DNA from: Actimicrobium antarcticum
GTDB taxonomy: Bacteria > Pseudomonadota > Gammaproteobacteria > Burkholderiales > Burkholderiaceae_D
Length of the DNA stretch: 64,000 nucleotides
Reading direction: 5' to 3'
NCBI RefSeq assembly: GCF_039536745.1
Contig: NZ_BAAAZE010000005.1
Location: 310,001-374,000, forward strand
Below are positions 1 to 9,331 of this stretch, piece by piece. Made by a program: the position numbers and the translations under genes. Below the pieces are notes generated by a model that made no database searches, was not told where the DNA came from, and saw only the letters and a program-made list of their open reading frames with translations. Position 1 is the stretch's first letter. Each line of letters opens with the position of its first letter.

Positions 1-806
1 TGCCGATACAGCAACGCCTCCAGCCGCGCATGGTCCCAGCCTTGCGCCAGCAGGTGCAGAAGCACACCGGCATCGATCGCGCCGCAACGCGTGCCCATCA
101 TCAGGCCGTCAAGTGCCGAAAACCCCATCGTCGTGGCACGGCTTTTACCGTCCAGCATGCCGCACAGACTGGCGCCGTTGCCGAGGTGTGCCATGACCAC
201 GCGACCGGCAGCGCGCTGCGAAAAACGCGCCAATGTCTGGCTCACCGATTGATATGACAATCCATGAAATCCATAGCGCCGAATGCCTTGCTGCCCTAGC
301 GCCTGCGGCAATGCAAACAGATATTCTTCCTCGGGCAGGTCGGCGTGGAATGCCGTATCGAAGCAGGCAATCTGGGGCACATCCGGAAACGCCCGTCCCA
401 GTGCCAGGATGCCGTCGATATTGTGCGGCTGGTGCAGCGGTGCCAGCGGCGCCAGGTCACTCAGGGTGTGCAGAATCGCAGCATCGACTTTTACGGCCTG
501 CCGAAAGCTTGCGCCGCCGTGGACCACACGATGGGCAATCGCTTGCAGCGTGCGCCCGGCACGTTGCTCCTGCAGTAGTCGCTGCAGTGTCTGCAGCGCC
601 ACGTGAAATGGCTCGGCGTGACCGTCGACGTCGGGTTGCTCGCGATGGACTTGCCCGCCGCTACGCCACGACAACGACAGATGCCCGCCGGGTTCCAGTC
701 CTTCAATTGATCCGGTCAGCGCGGCGGGTTGGGCGATGCCATGCTCGATGTCGTGCACGCCGAACTTGAGCGTGGACGATCCGGCATTGATCGACAGAAT
801 TACCAT
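1..806 (-). CDS. ackA: Acetate/propionate kinase, C-terminus cut by window edge
   Basis: This gene encodes the kinase that interconverts acetate (or propionate) plus ATP with the acyl phosphate and ADP in the cytoplasm. The first 268 residues are visible. They start at ATG 804-806 with the ASKHA phosphate loop (INAGSSTLKF), followed by HRVVHGG near residue 90, FDTAFH near 145, RYGFHGLSY near 175 and HLGNGASLC near 205, all diagnostic of acetate kinases. The family is about 400 residues long, so roughly 130 are missing beyond position 1. Only 13 bases separate it from the upstream MaoC-phosphotransacetylase gene, so the two are almost certainly co-transcribed. The pair would convert acyl-CoA to acyl phosphate to acid plus ATP. 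Substrate preference (acetate or longer acyl groups) cannot be read from sequence. Confidence 0.95.
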   Translation of the reverse strand, partial: MVILSINAGSSTLKFGVHDIEHGIAQPAALTGSIEGLEPGGHLSLSWRSGGQVHREQPDVDGHAEPFHVALQTLQRLLQEQRAGRTLQAIAHRVVHGGASFRQAVKVDAAILHTLSDLAPLAPLHQPHNIDGILALGRAFPDVPQIACFDTAFHADLPEEEYLFALPQALGQQGIRRYGFHGLSYQSVSQTLARFSQRAAGRVVMAHLGNGASLCGMLDGKSRATTMGFSALDGLMMGTRCGAIDAGVLLHLLAQGWDHARLEALLYR

Positions 807-819
807 TCGCCACTCCTGT

Positions 820-2229
820 TCATGGTGTGACCTGCCGGTTGTGGTGGGCCAGCACCTTGGCCAGCAAGGCCGAAGCCACGCGTGCAGTCACGCCGTCGGC
901 GCGACTGGTCAGGGCGATCGGTATGCGGGCACCCAGCACGATGCCTGAGGCGGTTGCGCCGGCCAGATATTCCAGTTGCTTGCCCAGCATGTTGCCGGAC
1001 TCCAGATCAGGCACCACCAGGATATCGGCATCGCCGGCGACGTCCGATTCGATCCCCTTGATGTGCGCCGCATGCAGTGAAATCGCATTGTCGAACGCCA
1101 GCGGTCCATCCACCAGGCCGCCGGTAATTTGCCGCCGTTGCGCCATCTTGCACAGCGCCGCGGCGTCGACCGTCGAGGGAATGTTGGGGTTGATGGTTTC
1201 GACCGCCGACAGGATCGCGACTTTTGGCAGCGGTATGCCCATGACCTGCGCGAAAAGGATGGCGTTTTGAATGATGTCGGCTTTGTCGCTCAGGCCAGGA
1301 CGGATGTGCAATGCGGCGTCCGTCAGCAACAGCGGCTTGTGATACGCCGGCACATCGAACCGGAACAAATGCGACATGCGCCGCGCGGTGCGCAGGGCCG
1401 GCGTGGCGGTGATCGCACGGATCAATTCATCGGTGTGCAGGCTGCCTTTCATCAGGCTTTCCAGCTCCCCGGCGGCGGCCATTTCTGCGGCTTTCTCGGC
1501 GGCGGCGTGGCTATGGGCAACGGCGACGATCTCGATGCCCTGCACATCGATGCCAGCCTGTTGCGCCAGTTCTCTGATCCTGTTTTCGGGGCCAATCAAG
1601 ACCGGCTCGATCAAGCCTCTGCGCGCCGACTCCAGTGCGCTGCGCAGCGAATCCTCGTCGCATGGATGGACGATGCCACAGCGGATCGCGGCCAGGCCGT
1701 CGCCCATGGCCAGCAGCGCATTGAGCCGGGCCTCGGGATCGAACAGTTGAATGTGCGGCGCGGCGGTGCGCGCAATGCGTACTTTTTGGGTCGGCGCCAG
1801 CACCCGTGCCAGACCGTGCAGCACGGTGTCGCCTTTCTGGTTGACGACCTGGCAGTCCATGTCGAGGCGCTTTTTTTCGTCGTCCTTGCTGGTGACGGTG
1901 ACTGTCACGGTCAGCGTATCGCCCACGCGCACCGGTTTGCTGAAGTGCAGAACCTGCTCAAGATAGATCGTGCCGGGCCCGGGAAACACGGTGCCTAGCA
2001 ACGCTGAAATCAGTGCGCCGCCCCACATGCCGTGAGCGATGATGCCGTGAAACAGCGTGGCGTTGGCATACGTCGGATCGACGTGGGCCGGATTGATGTC
2101 GCCGGAGACGGCCGCGAAGGCGCGAATGTCATCCAGCGTCAGGGTGCGGGTGGTGTGTGCGCTCTGGCCCAGACGGATATCGTCGTACAGAAAATTTTCC
2201 AGATAGTCCTGTGGCGCAAGCTGGTTCAT
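820..2229 (-). CDS. Bifunctional enoyl-CoA hydratase (MaoC) / phosphate acyltransferase
   Basis: This is a 469-residue fusion protein. Residues about 10-150 form a MaoC/hot-dog hydratase domain with the catalytic pattern D-x-N-P-x-H (SGDINPAHVD) and the following FHGIIAHGM segment. Residues about 165-465 form a phosphate acetyl/butyryltransferase domain (PVLIGPENRI, a long conserved DILVVPDLESGNMLGKQL stretch, and a GIVLGARIPI-like end). It probably hydrates enoyl-CoA or accepts (R)-3-hydroxyacyl-CoA, and swaps CoA for phosphate to feed the adjacent acetate kinase. The fusion is a known architecture in Burkholderiales and is normally found in exactly this setting with phaC and a FabI-like gene. 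The start is an ATG preceded by a purine-rich stretch. It lies 63 bases downstream of phaC on the same strand. Confidence 0.9.
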   Translation of the reverse strand: MNQLAPQDYLENFLYDDIRLGQSAHTTRTLTLDDIRAFAAVSGDINPAHVDPTYANATLFHGIIAHGMWGGALISALLGTVFPGPGTIYLEQVLHFSKPVRVGDTLTVTVTVTSKDDEKKRLDMDCQVVNQKGDTVLHGLARVLAPTQKVRIARTAAPHIQLFDPEARLNALLAMGDGLAAIRCGIVHPCDEDSLRSALESARRGLIEPVLIGPENRIRELAQQAGIDVQGIEIVAVAHSHAAAEKAAEMAAAGELESLMKGSLHTDELIRAITATPALRTARRMSHLFRFDVPAYHKPLLLTDAALHIRPGLSDKADIIQNAILFAQVMGIPLPKVAILSAVETINPNIPSTVDAAALCKMAQRRQITGGLVDGPLAFDNAISLHAAHIKGIESDVAGDADILVVPDLESGNMLGKQLEYLAGATASGIVLGARIPIALTSRADGVTARVASALLAKVLAHHNRQVTP

Positions 2230-2292
2230 GCGATTTTCCTGGTGATGTTGCGGGCTAGCGTGACGACGGTATGGCCGTCAGTAACAGGGCGT

Positions 2293-4236
2293 TCAGTCTT
2301 CATAGCGCACCATCGCATACCCGCCCGGTGCATTCCCCAGATCGGCTTCCGGCGCGATGACTCGCGCCGGCACGGGTTTGCCCGAACGCTCGTGCAGCCA
2401 GCCTTGCATCGCTTCCCACCACGATCCTTCATGGAGCGGGGCAGCGGCGGCCCAGTCGTCGGGCGCAATCCAGTCCTGGCCCTGACCTTGTACCTGCGCC
2501 GGGCTGTCCATTTGATAGCTGCGATCGGGGTGGCCCGGCTCGGACACGATGCCGGCATTGTGGCCGCCTGCCGCCAGAATGAAAGTCGATTCGGCGTCGG
2601 TCAGCAGGCGAATCTTGTAGACCGAACGCCATGGCGAGACGTGATCGCGCGCGGTGCCGACGATCAGCATCGGTGCTTTGATATCCTTCAATGCCACGCC
2701 GACGCCGCCAACGCGGTAATGACCGGACGCCAGGTCATTATTCAGAAAGAGCGAGCTCAGGTACTCGTTGTGCATGCGTTCGGGCAGGCGGGTGACGTCG
2801 GCGTTCCAGCTCATCATGTCGCTGCCGACTTCGTCCTGGCCGAGCAGATAGCGGCGCGTATTGCGCGACCAGATCAGGTCACGCGAATTCAAAAACTGGA
2901 ACGACCCTGCCATCTGCCGTCCCGATAAAAAGCCGGTGCGGGCCATCATTTCGCGCAGGTTGTTGAGCTGGTCGTCATCGATGAAAATGCCGAGCTCACC
3001 CGGTTCGCTGAAGTCGGTCTGCGCCGCCAGCAGCGTGACGGTGGCCAGTTCCGGCAATCGATCCGGTTTCTCGTCGGGAGCTTGCGGATGGCGGCCGCGC
3101 AAAAGAGATTCCTCTTGTGCGTTCGCGCCGCCCAGCGCCGCTGCGACGATCGCCAGGTAGGTGCCGCCCAGGCAATAGCCCAATGCATTGATACGCGCCG
3201 CGCCGGTCTGCGTTTTCACTGCCGCCATGGCGTCCATGATGCCCATGCGCAGATAATCCTGCACACCCAGGTCGCGGTCCGACGCATCCGGATTACGCCA
3301 CGAAACCATGAACACCGTGTGCCCCTGTGCCACCAGATACCGCACCATCGAGTTGGCCAGCGACAGATCGAGAATGTAGTACTTCATGATGCAGGAAGGC
3401 ACGATCAGCAACGGCTCGGGATAGACCTTGGCGGTGGTGGCGGTGTACTGAATCAGTTCGATCAGATGGTTGCGAAACACCACTTTGCCGGGAGTCAGTG
3501 CGACGTCCTTGCCCACTTCGAACTCCAGCGCCTTCGGCATGGCCGCACCACCGAGGCTGTGCGCCTGCTGATACTCCAGCACATCGCTGGCATAGCTCTG
3601 GTAGCCCTTGATCCAGCTCTGACCCGATGACTGTTCACCCTTGCGCAGGACTTCCGGGCTGTTGGGCCAGTTCGATGGCGACAACGCATCGAGCTTCTGG
3701 CGCGTAAAAAACTTCACCAGATCGCCGTGGTGCCTGGACATGCCTTCGATCCGCACGGCATCGTCCCACCACGTGTTGCCGGCCTTGAAGCTGTCCTTCA
3801 TGACGCTGAACGGCCAGGTGTTCCAGGCGGGATCGCTAAACCGGCGGTCCTTTTCCACCGTCGATTGTATTCCGGAGGGTGCTTGCGGCGCGCCGCTCAG
3901 GACGCCCCGGGTCAGGTCGATTGCCTGCTGCGCCAGATACATCTGATGACCGGGCGACAGCGCCAGATGCATGGCCCAGTCGGCATACGCCAGGCTCAGG
4001 GAGATCGGCGAAAACCCCATGCTGAATTTGGCCAGCTGGGTATGAAATGCGCGGTCGATGGCCTTCGCCATATCGCGTTGTCCGGTGGCGGCATCATCGG
4101 CGGGGCGATTGACCATATTCAGCTGTGCATCAGGTCGTGCCGCAGCGACGACGTGCGGACCGGACTTGACGTCGGATTGATTACCGGAGGTACTGCGCGG
4201 TGCATCCATGCGTTCCTGCAAAGCGGTTGGCTTCAT
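2293..4236 (-). CDS. phaC: Polyhydroxyalkanoate synthase (PhaC family, class I-like)
   Basis: This gene encodes a PHA polymerase of 647 residues, which joins (R)-3-hydroxyacyl-CoA units into storage polyester on the granule surface. The lipase-like box is GYCLGG with the nucleophile Cys355. The remaining triad members are visible as Asp531 (TARDHVSPW) and His559 (GGHNAG). The N-terminal ~250 residues contain the family's pre-hydrolase region (SDPAWNTWPFSV; WPNSPEVLR). The first ~55 residues look variable and disordered, so a slightly later start is possible. The gene sits between a FabI-like reductase and the MaoC-PTA/ackA genes, 31 bases after the reductase stop. No phasin, phaA or phaB is nearby, which suggests a second, specialised synthase rather than the main phaCAB locus. 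Confidence 0.92.
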   Translation of the reverse strand: MKPTALQERMDAPRSTSGNQSDVKSGPHVVAAARPDAQLNMVNRPADDAATGQRDMAKAIDRAFHTQLAKFSMGFSPISLSLAYADWAMHLALSPGHQMYLAQQAIDLTRGVLSGAPQAPSGIQSTVEKDRRFSDPAWNTWPFSVMKDSFKAGNTWWDDAVRIEGMSRHHGDLVKFFTRQKLDALSPSNWPNSPEVLRKGEQSSGQSWIKGYQSYASDVLEYQQAHSLGGAAMPKALEFEVGKDVALTPGKVVFRNHLIELIQYTATTAKVYPEPLLIVPSCIMKYYILDLSLANSMVRYLVAQGHTVFMVSWRNPDASDRDLGVQDYLRMGIMDAMAAVKTQTGAARINALGYCLGGTYLAIVAAALGGANAQEESLLRGRHPQAPDEKPDRLPELATVTLLAAQTDFSEPGELGIFIDDDQLNNLREMMARTGFLSGRQMAGSFQFLNSRDLIWSRNTRRYLLGQDEVGSDMMSWNADVTRLPERMHNEYLSSLFLNNDLASGHYRVGGVGVALKDIKAPMLIVGTARDHVSPWRSVYKIRLLTDAESTFILAAGGHNAGIVSEPGHPDRSYQMDSPAQVQGQGQDWIAPDDWAAAAPLHEGSWWEAMQGWLHERSGKPVPARVIAPEADLGNAPGGYAMVRYED

Positions 4237-4267
4237 GATTCAGTCCCTTGAAAAATCCTGGAAAATC

Positions 4268-5107
4268 TCAGGCGACGGCATGGCAGCCGGCGTCGACGTA
4301 AATGGTTTGTCCGGTCATGCCGGAGGAGGCATCGCTGCATAAAAACGCATTGAGGCGTCCGATTTCTTCCAGCGTCACCAATCGCCCCAACGGCGCGGTG
4401 CGCCGGGCTTGCTCCATCAAGGCATCGAAGTTCGCGATGCCCGATGCAGCGCGGGTCAGGATCGGTCCGGGCGACACGGCATGGACGCGCAGTCCCCTGG
4501 GGCCCAGTTCCACCGCCATGTAGCGCACCAGCGATTCCAGCGCAGCCTTGACCGGACCCATCATGCCGTAGTGCGGCACTGCGGCGTCTGCGCCCAGATA
4601 AGTCATGGTGACGAAACTGCCGCCGTGCGGCATGTGCGGCGCGCAGAGTTTGGCGAGCTCGGCGAAGGAGTGGCACGAGATCTGCATTGCGCGCGCGAAG
4701 CCGCTGGCGGAGCTGTCGATCACCGCGCCATGCAAATCGTCCAGCGGCGCCCAGGCGATCGAATGCACCACAAAATCCAGATGCCCGAGGTGCGCCACGG
4801 CCTGATCGACCAGCGCCTGCAAGGCGCCCGGTTGTTCCACATCACACGGGATCAACGGGATGCCCAGTTGCTGCGACAGGGGTTGCGCCCACTTGAGGGC
4901 TTTTTCATTCACGCAGGAAGCCACCAGGTCGGCGCCTTGCCGTTGCGCTTCGCGAGCGCAGCCGTAGGCAATGCTGTGTTCATTGGCGAAGCCGAGGATC
5001 AGGCCTTTTTTGCCGGACAGGGAAAAGGTTGGTGATGTTTCCGGCGATATTCCTAACGATGCAGCCAACGATGTTGCCAACGATGCGGTTGGGGCAGTGG
5101 CAGTCAT
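4268..5107 (-). CDS. fabI: FabI-like enoyl-[acyl-carrier-protein] reductase (SDR)
   Basis: This 279-residue protein resembles NADH-dependent enoyl-ACP reductases. The nucleotide-binding motif is GKKGLILGFANEHSIAYG and the catalytic Tyr-x6-Lys appears as YGMMGPVK; the end carries GQTIYVDAG. The start is taken at the ATG ending at 5107 (MTATAPTAS). An in-frame ATG 25 codons upstream gives a much less plausible N-terminus. Residues about 5-30 are an Ala/Ser/Thr-rich low-complexity extension encoded by imperfect short DNA repeats, which typical FabI proteins lack. It heads the operon with phaC, MaoC-PTA and ackA. That setting suggests it serves acyl chains for this pathway; the housekeeping FabI may be elsewhere. 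Enzymatic specificity is inferred. Confidence 0.85.
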   Translation of the reverse strand: MTATAPTASLATSLAASLGISPETSPTFSLSGKKGLILGFANEHSIAYGCAREAQRQGADLVASCVNEKALKWAQPLSQQLGIPLIPCDVEQPGALQALVDQAVAHLGHLDFVVHSIAWAPLDDLHGAVIDSSASGFARAMQISCHSFAELAKLCAPHMPHGGSFVTMTYLGADAAVPHYGMMGPVKAALESLVRYMAVELGPRGLRVHAVSPGPILTRAASGIANFDALMEQARRTAPLGRLVTLEEIGRLNAFLCSDASSGMTGQTIYVDAGCHAVA

Positions 5108-5520
5108 TTGTGGTGCTTTCCATGATGTTTGTTGTGGTACGAAGACCCGGACTCTGCCGTGCCGCGCAAGACGCGCAGCCATTCAAGCAGTGCCATATCG
5201 ACGATCATAACCGCCGCTGCGGTGCCGGCGTAGATAGTGCCCTCGTCGCCATCGAGCGTGATGACAGGACCTTTGCTACCTTAGCGACGCAATGTGGCGG
5301 GCTGATGACACGCGCCGGGGAGGTGCGGGCAAGCCACCGGAAATGACCATTGCGGCGAGTTGATGCCAGCAATTTTCGAAAAAATTGACACGGCTTGCGG
5401 CGCATTGCGCCGCGCACCCAACGGGTACGGTGTACGGCCGTGCAAGAGCAGGTGCCACGCCGGATTCCGCAAAGTCCGACCTGGCGCACGGGGGCGCTGG
5501 CAGGTTGCTGGTCAGCCCGC
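5108..5520. other. Intergenic stretch without a convincing gene
   Basis: These 413 bases separate the FabI-like gene from the M1 aminopeptidase, which are both on the minus strand. The short open frames here are Arg/Cys-rich, overlap one another and lack ribosome binding sites. The region must carry the promoter of the phaC block, but no clear -35/-10 pair was recognised. Confidence 0.5.
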
Positions 5521-8214
5521 TCAGTTCACCCTGGTGCCACCCGCTGCGTCAGCCAGCCACCGATCAATCTCCGGCAACCTCTCTGCCACGATCCGCATCC
5601 GATCCTTGATCCGCGCTACTGCCGTGTCAGCGTCGCGCCGCGAGCCCGCTGCCAGATGCGCGTCGGCATACGCCTTGACCTTGACGATCATGTCGGGCGA
5701 GGCCGACTTGCTGGCCAGTGACGGAAAGAACCGGCTGAGCGAGGACGCATCGACCCGCTCATTGACCCTGGCCATATTGGCCAGTGCGAAGTCGAATGCC
5801 AGATCCGGATACTTGACCGAGACGCCGGCCAGCATGCCCGCACTGGTGGTCACGCCCGGCTCATCGGTCAATGCCAGTGCCATCGCCTGCGCGGCCAGCG
5901 ACGGGTTCTTGCTGGTCGATAGCAGCTGGTACAGGTCGCCCTTGATCATGGGCGATTTTTCGGCGCTGGCCAGCTGGCGCATTGCTTCCCAGGTAGGGGC
6001 ATCGGCATGCTCGATCACGACTGCCATGATGGTCTTGCGGATCGCTGCCGGCACCGCTGTCGGGTCACGGTCCTGCGCGGCAAAGCGCCGGCGTGCTTCG
6101 GCAATGGTGACGGGATCGTCGAGCTCGCTGAGCACGTCGATCAACTGTTCGCGCAGTGACGGTACGGTATCGGCTTCACCCGCCCGCGCTGTCCAGCCCA
6201 GCTGCGTCAGCATCGGCGTGAGCCGTGCGATGGCAAACGTGCTGAAGGTCTTTTGCCGTGCCGGATCGGACTTGTAATAGTCGTTGATCTGCTGAAATGC
6301 GCTGGCGATGGTCTTCCAGACGCGCGGTTCGGCTGAGAGTGGCGCGGCGGCGGCCAGATTCAGGAAGTCGCGCATCGGCTGCAGCCCGGTGACGCCCAGT
6401 GCCCAGCTGTCTGCCATCACTCCCAATTGATCGATCGGCGCCATCACCGGAAATTGCGCAGCCAGCGTGTTGAATACCGGTGCCGAGTACGCAGTGCGGT
6501 AGTACCCGCTCTGGCCGGCGTTGACCAGCACCGCGCCGCAGCCCGGCACCGTCAGCGTGGCCTTGCCGCCAACCACCAGCGTGCTGATGCGGTCGCTACT
6601 TCCCACCAGCTGCACGCTGACCGGAACACGCCATGCACGCGGTGCCTTGCCGGGCTGGTCGCGGCTGAATTCGGACTGCGACAGCGTGATGGTCGATGTG
6701 CCTGCTTTGCACTGCACATCATCGACCCGGATCATCGGCACGCCAGGCTGCAACGTGAAGTCGTGTGCGATCGCCATGATCGGTTTGCCGACACCGGCAG
6801 TCTTTTCGACGGCGCGCCACAGGTCGTCGCTGGTGGTATTGCCGTAGGCGTGGGTTTTCATGTAAGCCCGCACGCCATCGCGCCAGGCGGTTTCGCCGAC
6901 GTAGTTTTCCAGCATGCCGATGACCGATTCGCCTTTTTTGTAGGTGATGGCATCGAATGCCTGGCTGGCCTGTTCGACGGTGTCGACGTGCTGCACCACC
7001 GGATGGGTCGTGATGAACGCATCGAGGTTCATCGCGTCGTCACGCATCGCCACCGCATCGAGCGCGGTCTGCCATTCGGGATGCAGGCGCGTGGTTGTGC
7101 GACTCTCCATCCACGACGCAAATCCCTCATTGAGCCAGAGGTCATCCCACCACTGCATCGTCACCAGATTGCCGAACCACTGATGCGCAATCTCGTGGGC
7201 GGCGATGCTGAACGCGCGCTCTTTGTCGGTTTGCGTCGAGATGGTCGGGTCCAGCAGCATCACGCGTTCGAACGTAAAAATCGCCCCCCAGTTTTCCATC
7301 GCACCAAAGAACTGGCTGCGTCCGGGTGCGGCGATGTTGTCGAGCTTGGGCAGCGGATAGCGCACCCCAAAATAGTTGTTGTATTCGCGCAGGACCGCGG
7401 CCGAGGAGTCCAGCGCGAACTGCGCCTGCGGCAGTGCGCCGCGCTGCGTGATCACGCCCAGCTCGGTGCCCTCTGCTTGCAGCGTGGCGCGTTCGAAGTC
7501 GCCCAGCCCGAAGAACAGCAGGTAGGTCGACATCGTCGGCGACCTGCCGAACGTCACCTGCTGGCGGCCATCGGCCAGCGTTGTCGTTGTTGCGATCGGC
7601 ATGTTGCTGACCGCCAGCTGGCCGGCCGGCACCGTCGCCTGCAAGGCAAACGTGGCCTTGTAGTTCGGCTCGTCCCAGGACGGAATCATGCGCCGCGCCG
7701 AGGCGTTTTCGAACTGCGTGTACAACGCGCGCCGGGGACCGTCGGCGTTGGCATAGTCGAGGGAAAACAGCCCGACCGCCTGTGACCCGATCAGGCCGGT
7801 GTATGCCATGTCCAGCCGGTATTTGCCCGGCTTGATGGTCTTGCCAAACGTGAAAATGGCGGTCTCGTTGTCGGCATCGATGCGCACCGTGGCATTGGCC
7901 GGTGCTGCCTTGTTGCCAGCATTGGCGCTATGCAGTTGCACCTGCCCGAACACCAGGTCGGCCGCATTGAGCGTGATGCTGGCGGTCGGTTGCAGCACTT
8001 GCACGTCGATCGTCACATGGCCTGCAAACGTGGCCGCCTTCGCATCCGGTGTAATCGACACGGCATAGTGCGTCGGTCGCACCGAGCGCGGTAGCTGGGT
8101 CGTGATCTGGCTGTTGGCGGCGCCGGATTTGGCGCGCAGTGTTGTTGCGTGGACGGGCAGGGCGGAGAGTGCAAGCGACATGAGAACTGCGGTTGCCGGC
8201 AAAGTAAGACGCAT
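5521..8214 (-). CDS. Exported M1 family aminopeptidase
   Basis: This gene encodes an 897-residue zinc metallopeptidase that removes N-terminal residues from peptides. The start is the ATG ending at 8214. It is preceded by AAAGGA at a good distance and gives a clean signal peptide (MRLTLPATAVLMSLALSA, then AHA-type cleavage near residue 23). The open frame continues 53 codons upstream, but that part has no signal-like character. The exopeptidase motif GAMENWG is at 304-310. The zinc site HEIAH is at 340-344 with the third ligand Glu363, exactly the HExxH-x18-E spacing. An ERAP1-like C-terminal region follows. It is therefore a periplasmic or secreted relative of PepN/aminopeptidase N. It is transcribed alone, divergently from the ParB-like gene. 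Confidence 0.93.
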   Translation of the reverse strand: MRLTLPATAVLMSLALSALPVHATTLRAKSGAANSQITTQLPRSVRPTHYAVSITPDAKAATFAGHVTIDVQVLQPTASITLNAADLVFGQVQLHSANAGNKAAPANATVRIDADNETAIFTFGKTIKPGKYRLDMAYTGLIGSQAVGLFSLDYANADGPRRALYTQFENASARRMIPSWDEPNYKATFALQATVPAGQLAVSNMPIATTTTLADGRQQVTFGRSPTMSTYLLFFGLGDFERATLQAEGTELGVITQRGALPQAQFALDSSAAVLREYNNYFGVRYPLPKLDNIAAPGRSQFFGAMENWGAIFTFERVMLLDPTISTQTDKERAFSIAAHEIAHQWFGNLVTMQWWDDLWLNEGFASWMESRTTTRLHPEWQTALDAVAMRDDAMNLDAFITTHPVVQHVDTVEQASQAFDAITYKKGESVIGMLENYVGETAWRDGVRAYMKTHAYGNTTSDDLWRAVEKTAGVGKPIMAIAHDFTLQPGVPMIRVDDVQCKAGTSTITLSQSEFSRDQPGKAPRAWRVPVSVQLVGSSDRISTLVVGGKATLTVPGCGAVLVNAGQSGYYRTAYSAPVFNTLAAQFPVMAPIDQLGVMADSWALGVTGLQPMRDFLNLAAAAPLSAEPRVWKTIASAFQQINDYYKSDPARQKTFSTFAIARLTPMLTQLGWTARAGEADTVPSLREQLIDVLSELDDPVTIAEARRRFAAQDRDPTAVPAAIRKTIMAVVIEHADAPTWEAMRQLASAEKSPMIKGDLYQLLSTSKNPSLAAQAMALALTDEPGVTTSAGMLAGVSVKYPDLAFDFALANMARVNERVDASSLSRFFPSLASKSASPDMIVKVKAYADAHLAAGSRRDADTAVARIKDRMRIVAERLPEIDRWLADAAGGTRVN

Positions 8215-8506
8215 CGGAAATCCTTTGAAACAAGCTGTCAATGTAGAGTGCCGCACCGGCGCTATTTGCCTGCGGAATACAGGACTGCGCCAGCGGGTCA
8301 GGGCAGGAGTGTGGCACAACTTGCATGACCAATGTTCCTCCCTGAAATGCGCGGATGTCGGGTTATCCGGCAACCCGCATCATGCCGATTCTGCGCTGTC
8401 AGCAGCATGGCCTGGTTGCCCGATCCATCAGCCTGGGGACCGGAAAAGCCTGCGCAAACCCGCTGCGATGTGTACCCTTGCGGTCTTCCATTTTATTTTG
8501 CCCGCC

Positions 8507-9331
8507 ATGACCACGACCATCACCATCAACGACGACCTGCGCGCCTATATCGATCCATTGACCCAGGACGAGCTGGCCGCGCTGGAGCGCAGCCTGCTGG
8601 CCGAAGGGTGTCGCGACGCGCTGGTGTTGTGGGGCGATTTGCTGGTGGACGGCCACAACCGTTACGCTCTTTGCCAGAAGCACGGCCTGCCGTTCAACAC
8701 CCTGCAGAACACTACCTTCCGCTCGATCGACGATGTGCATCTGTGGATGATCGACAATCATCTGGGGCGGCGCAGCGTGTCGGATTTTCAGCGCGGTGTG
8801 CTGGCATTGCGGAAGAAGGAAATCGTCATGGCGCGACAAGGGCAGGTACAGGCGCCGGCAGACTCCGGCGGTACGCAGCCCGCCGCATCCGCGCAGGCCA
8901 CTGCGCCATTGTCACGCGACGCGATAGCCCGCTCGGCCCGCGTCAGCAGCGCCACCCTCGGCCAGATCGAAAAAATCCGCAACACCGCTGCGCCCGAACT
9001 CGTCAGCGCCGTCAAATCCGGCGTCATCTCGATTAACGCTGCCGCCGCAGTGGCGTCGTTGCCGAGCGCAGCGCAGGTCGCCGCAGTCGCTGGCGGAAAA
9101 AAGGAATTGCAGCAGGCTGCGCGGCAGGTCCGCGAATCGCGCCTGCCACCGAAGCCGGAAGTGCCGGCACCACCGGATGACGCGACCCCCGATCAACTTG
9201 AAATCCATCGCCTGACGGTGCTGGTCGACGAGCTCACGGCTGAGCGCGATCAACTGAAAAAGAAGACGCAGCACTTGACGATTGCGCTGGCCGAAGCGCG
9301 TGGCGGACAGAAACGCGACGAGGTCGGATAA
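8507..9331 (+). CDS. ParB-like 'plasmid replication/partition related' protein
   Basis: The 274-residue protein starts at ATG 8507; the frame is open further upstream but lacks a sensible N-terminus there. Residues about 10-60 resemble a ParB/sulfiredoxin-type N-domain (LTQDELAALERSLLAEG, then VLWGDLLVDGHNRYALC). A helical DNA-binding-like part lies around 120-190 (RSARVSSATLGQIEKIR, then a helix ending VISINAAAAVA). The C-terminus is a probable coiled coil (VDELTAERDQLKKK). Proteins with this combination are found on many betaproteobacterial chromosomes and are named for similarity to partition proteins. No ParA, repA or parS-like array is nearby, so a role in plasmid partition is unlikely here. 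The function is unknown, perhaps transcriptional regulation. Confidence 0.6.
   Translation: MTTTITINDDLRAYIDPLTQDELAALERSLLAEGCRDALVLWGDLLVDGHNRYALCQKHGLPFNTLQNTTFRSIDDVHLWMIDNHLGRRSVSDFQRGVLALRKKEIVMARQGQVQAPADSGGTQPAASAQATAPLSRDAIARSARVSSATLGQIEKIRNTAAPELVSAVKSGVISINAAAAVASLPSAAQVAAVAGGKKELQQAARQVRESRLPPKPEVPAPPDDATPDQLEIHRLTVLVDELTAERDQLKKKTQHLTIALAEARGGQKRDEVG

Noticed and set aside
1129..1998. Long plus-strand frame antisense to the MaoC-PTA gene (also 2032-2928, 6427-7785, 22038-23891)
   Set aside because: These are antisense shadows in GC-rich coding DNA: Arg/His/Gln-rich products without motifs or ribosome binding sites, lying wholly over genes with clear domains.
8507..9331. Integrated plasmid suggested by the ParB-like gene
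   Set aside because: No ParA, replication protein, transfer gene or composition change is present around it; such chromosomal homologues are widespread.
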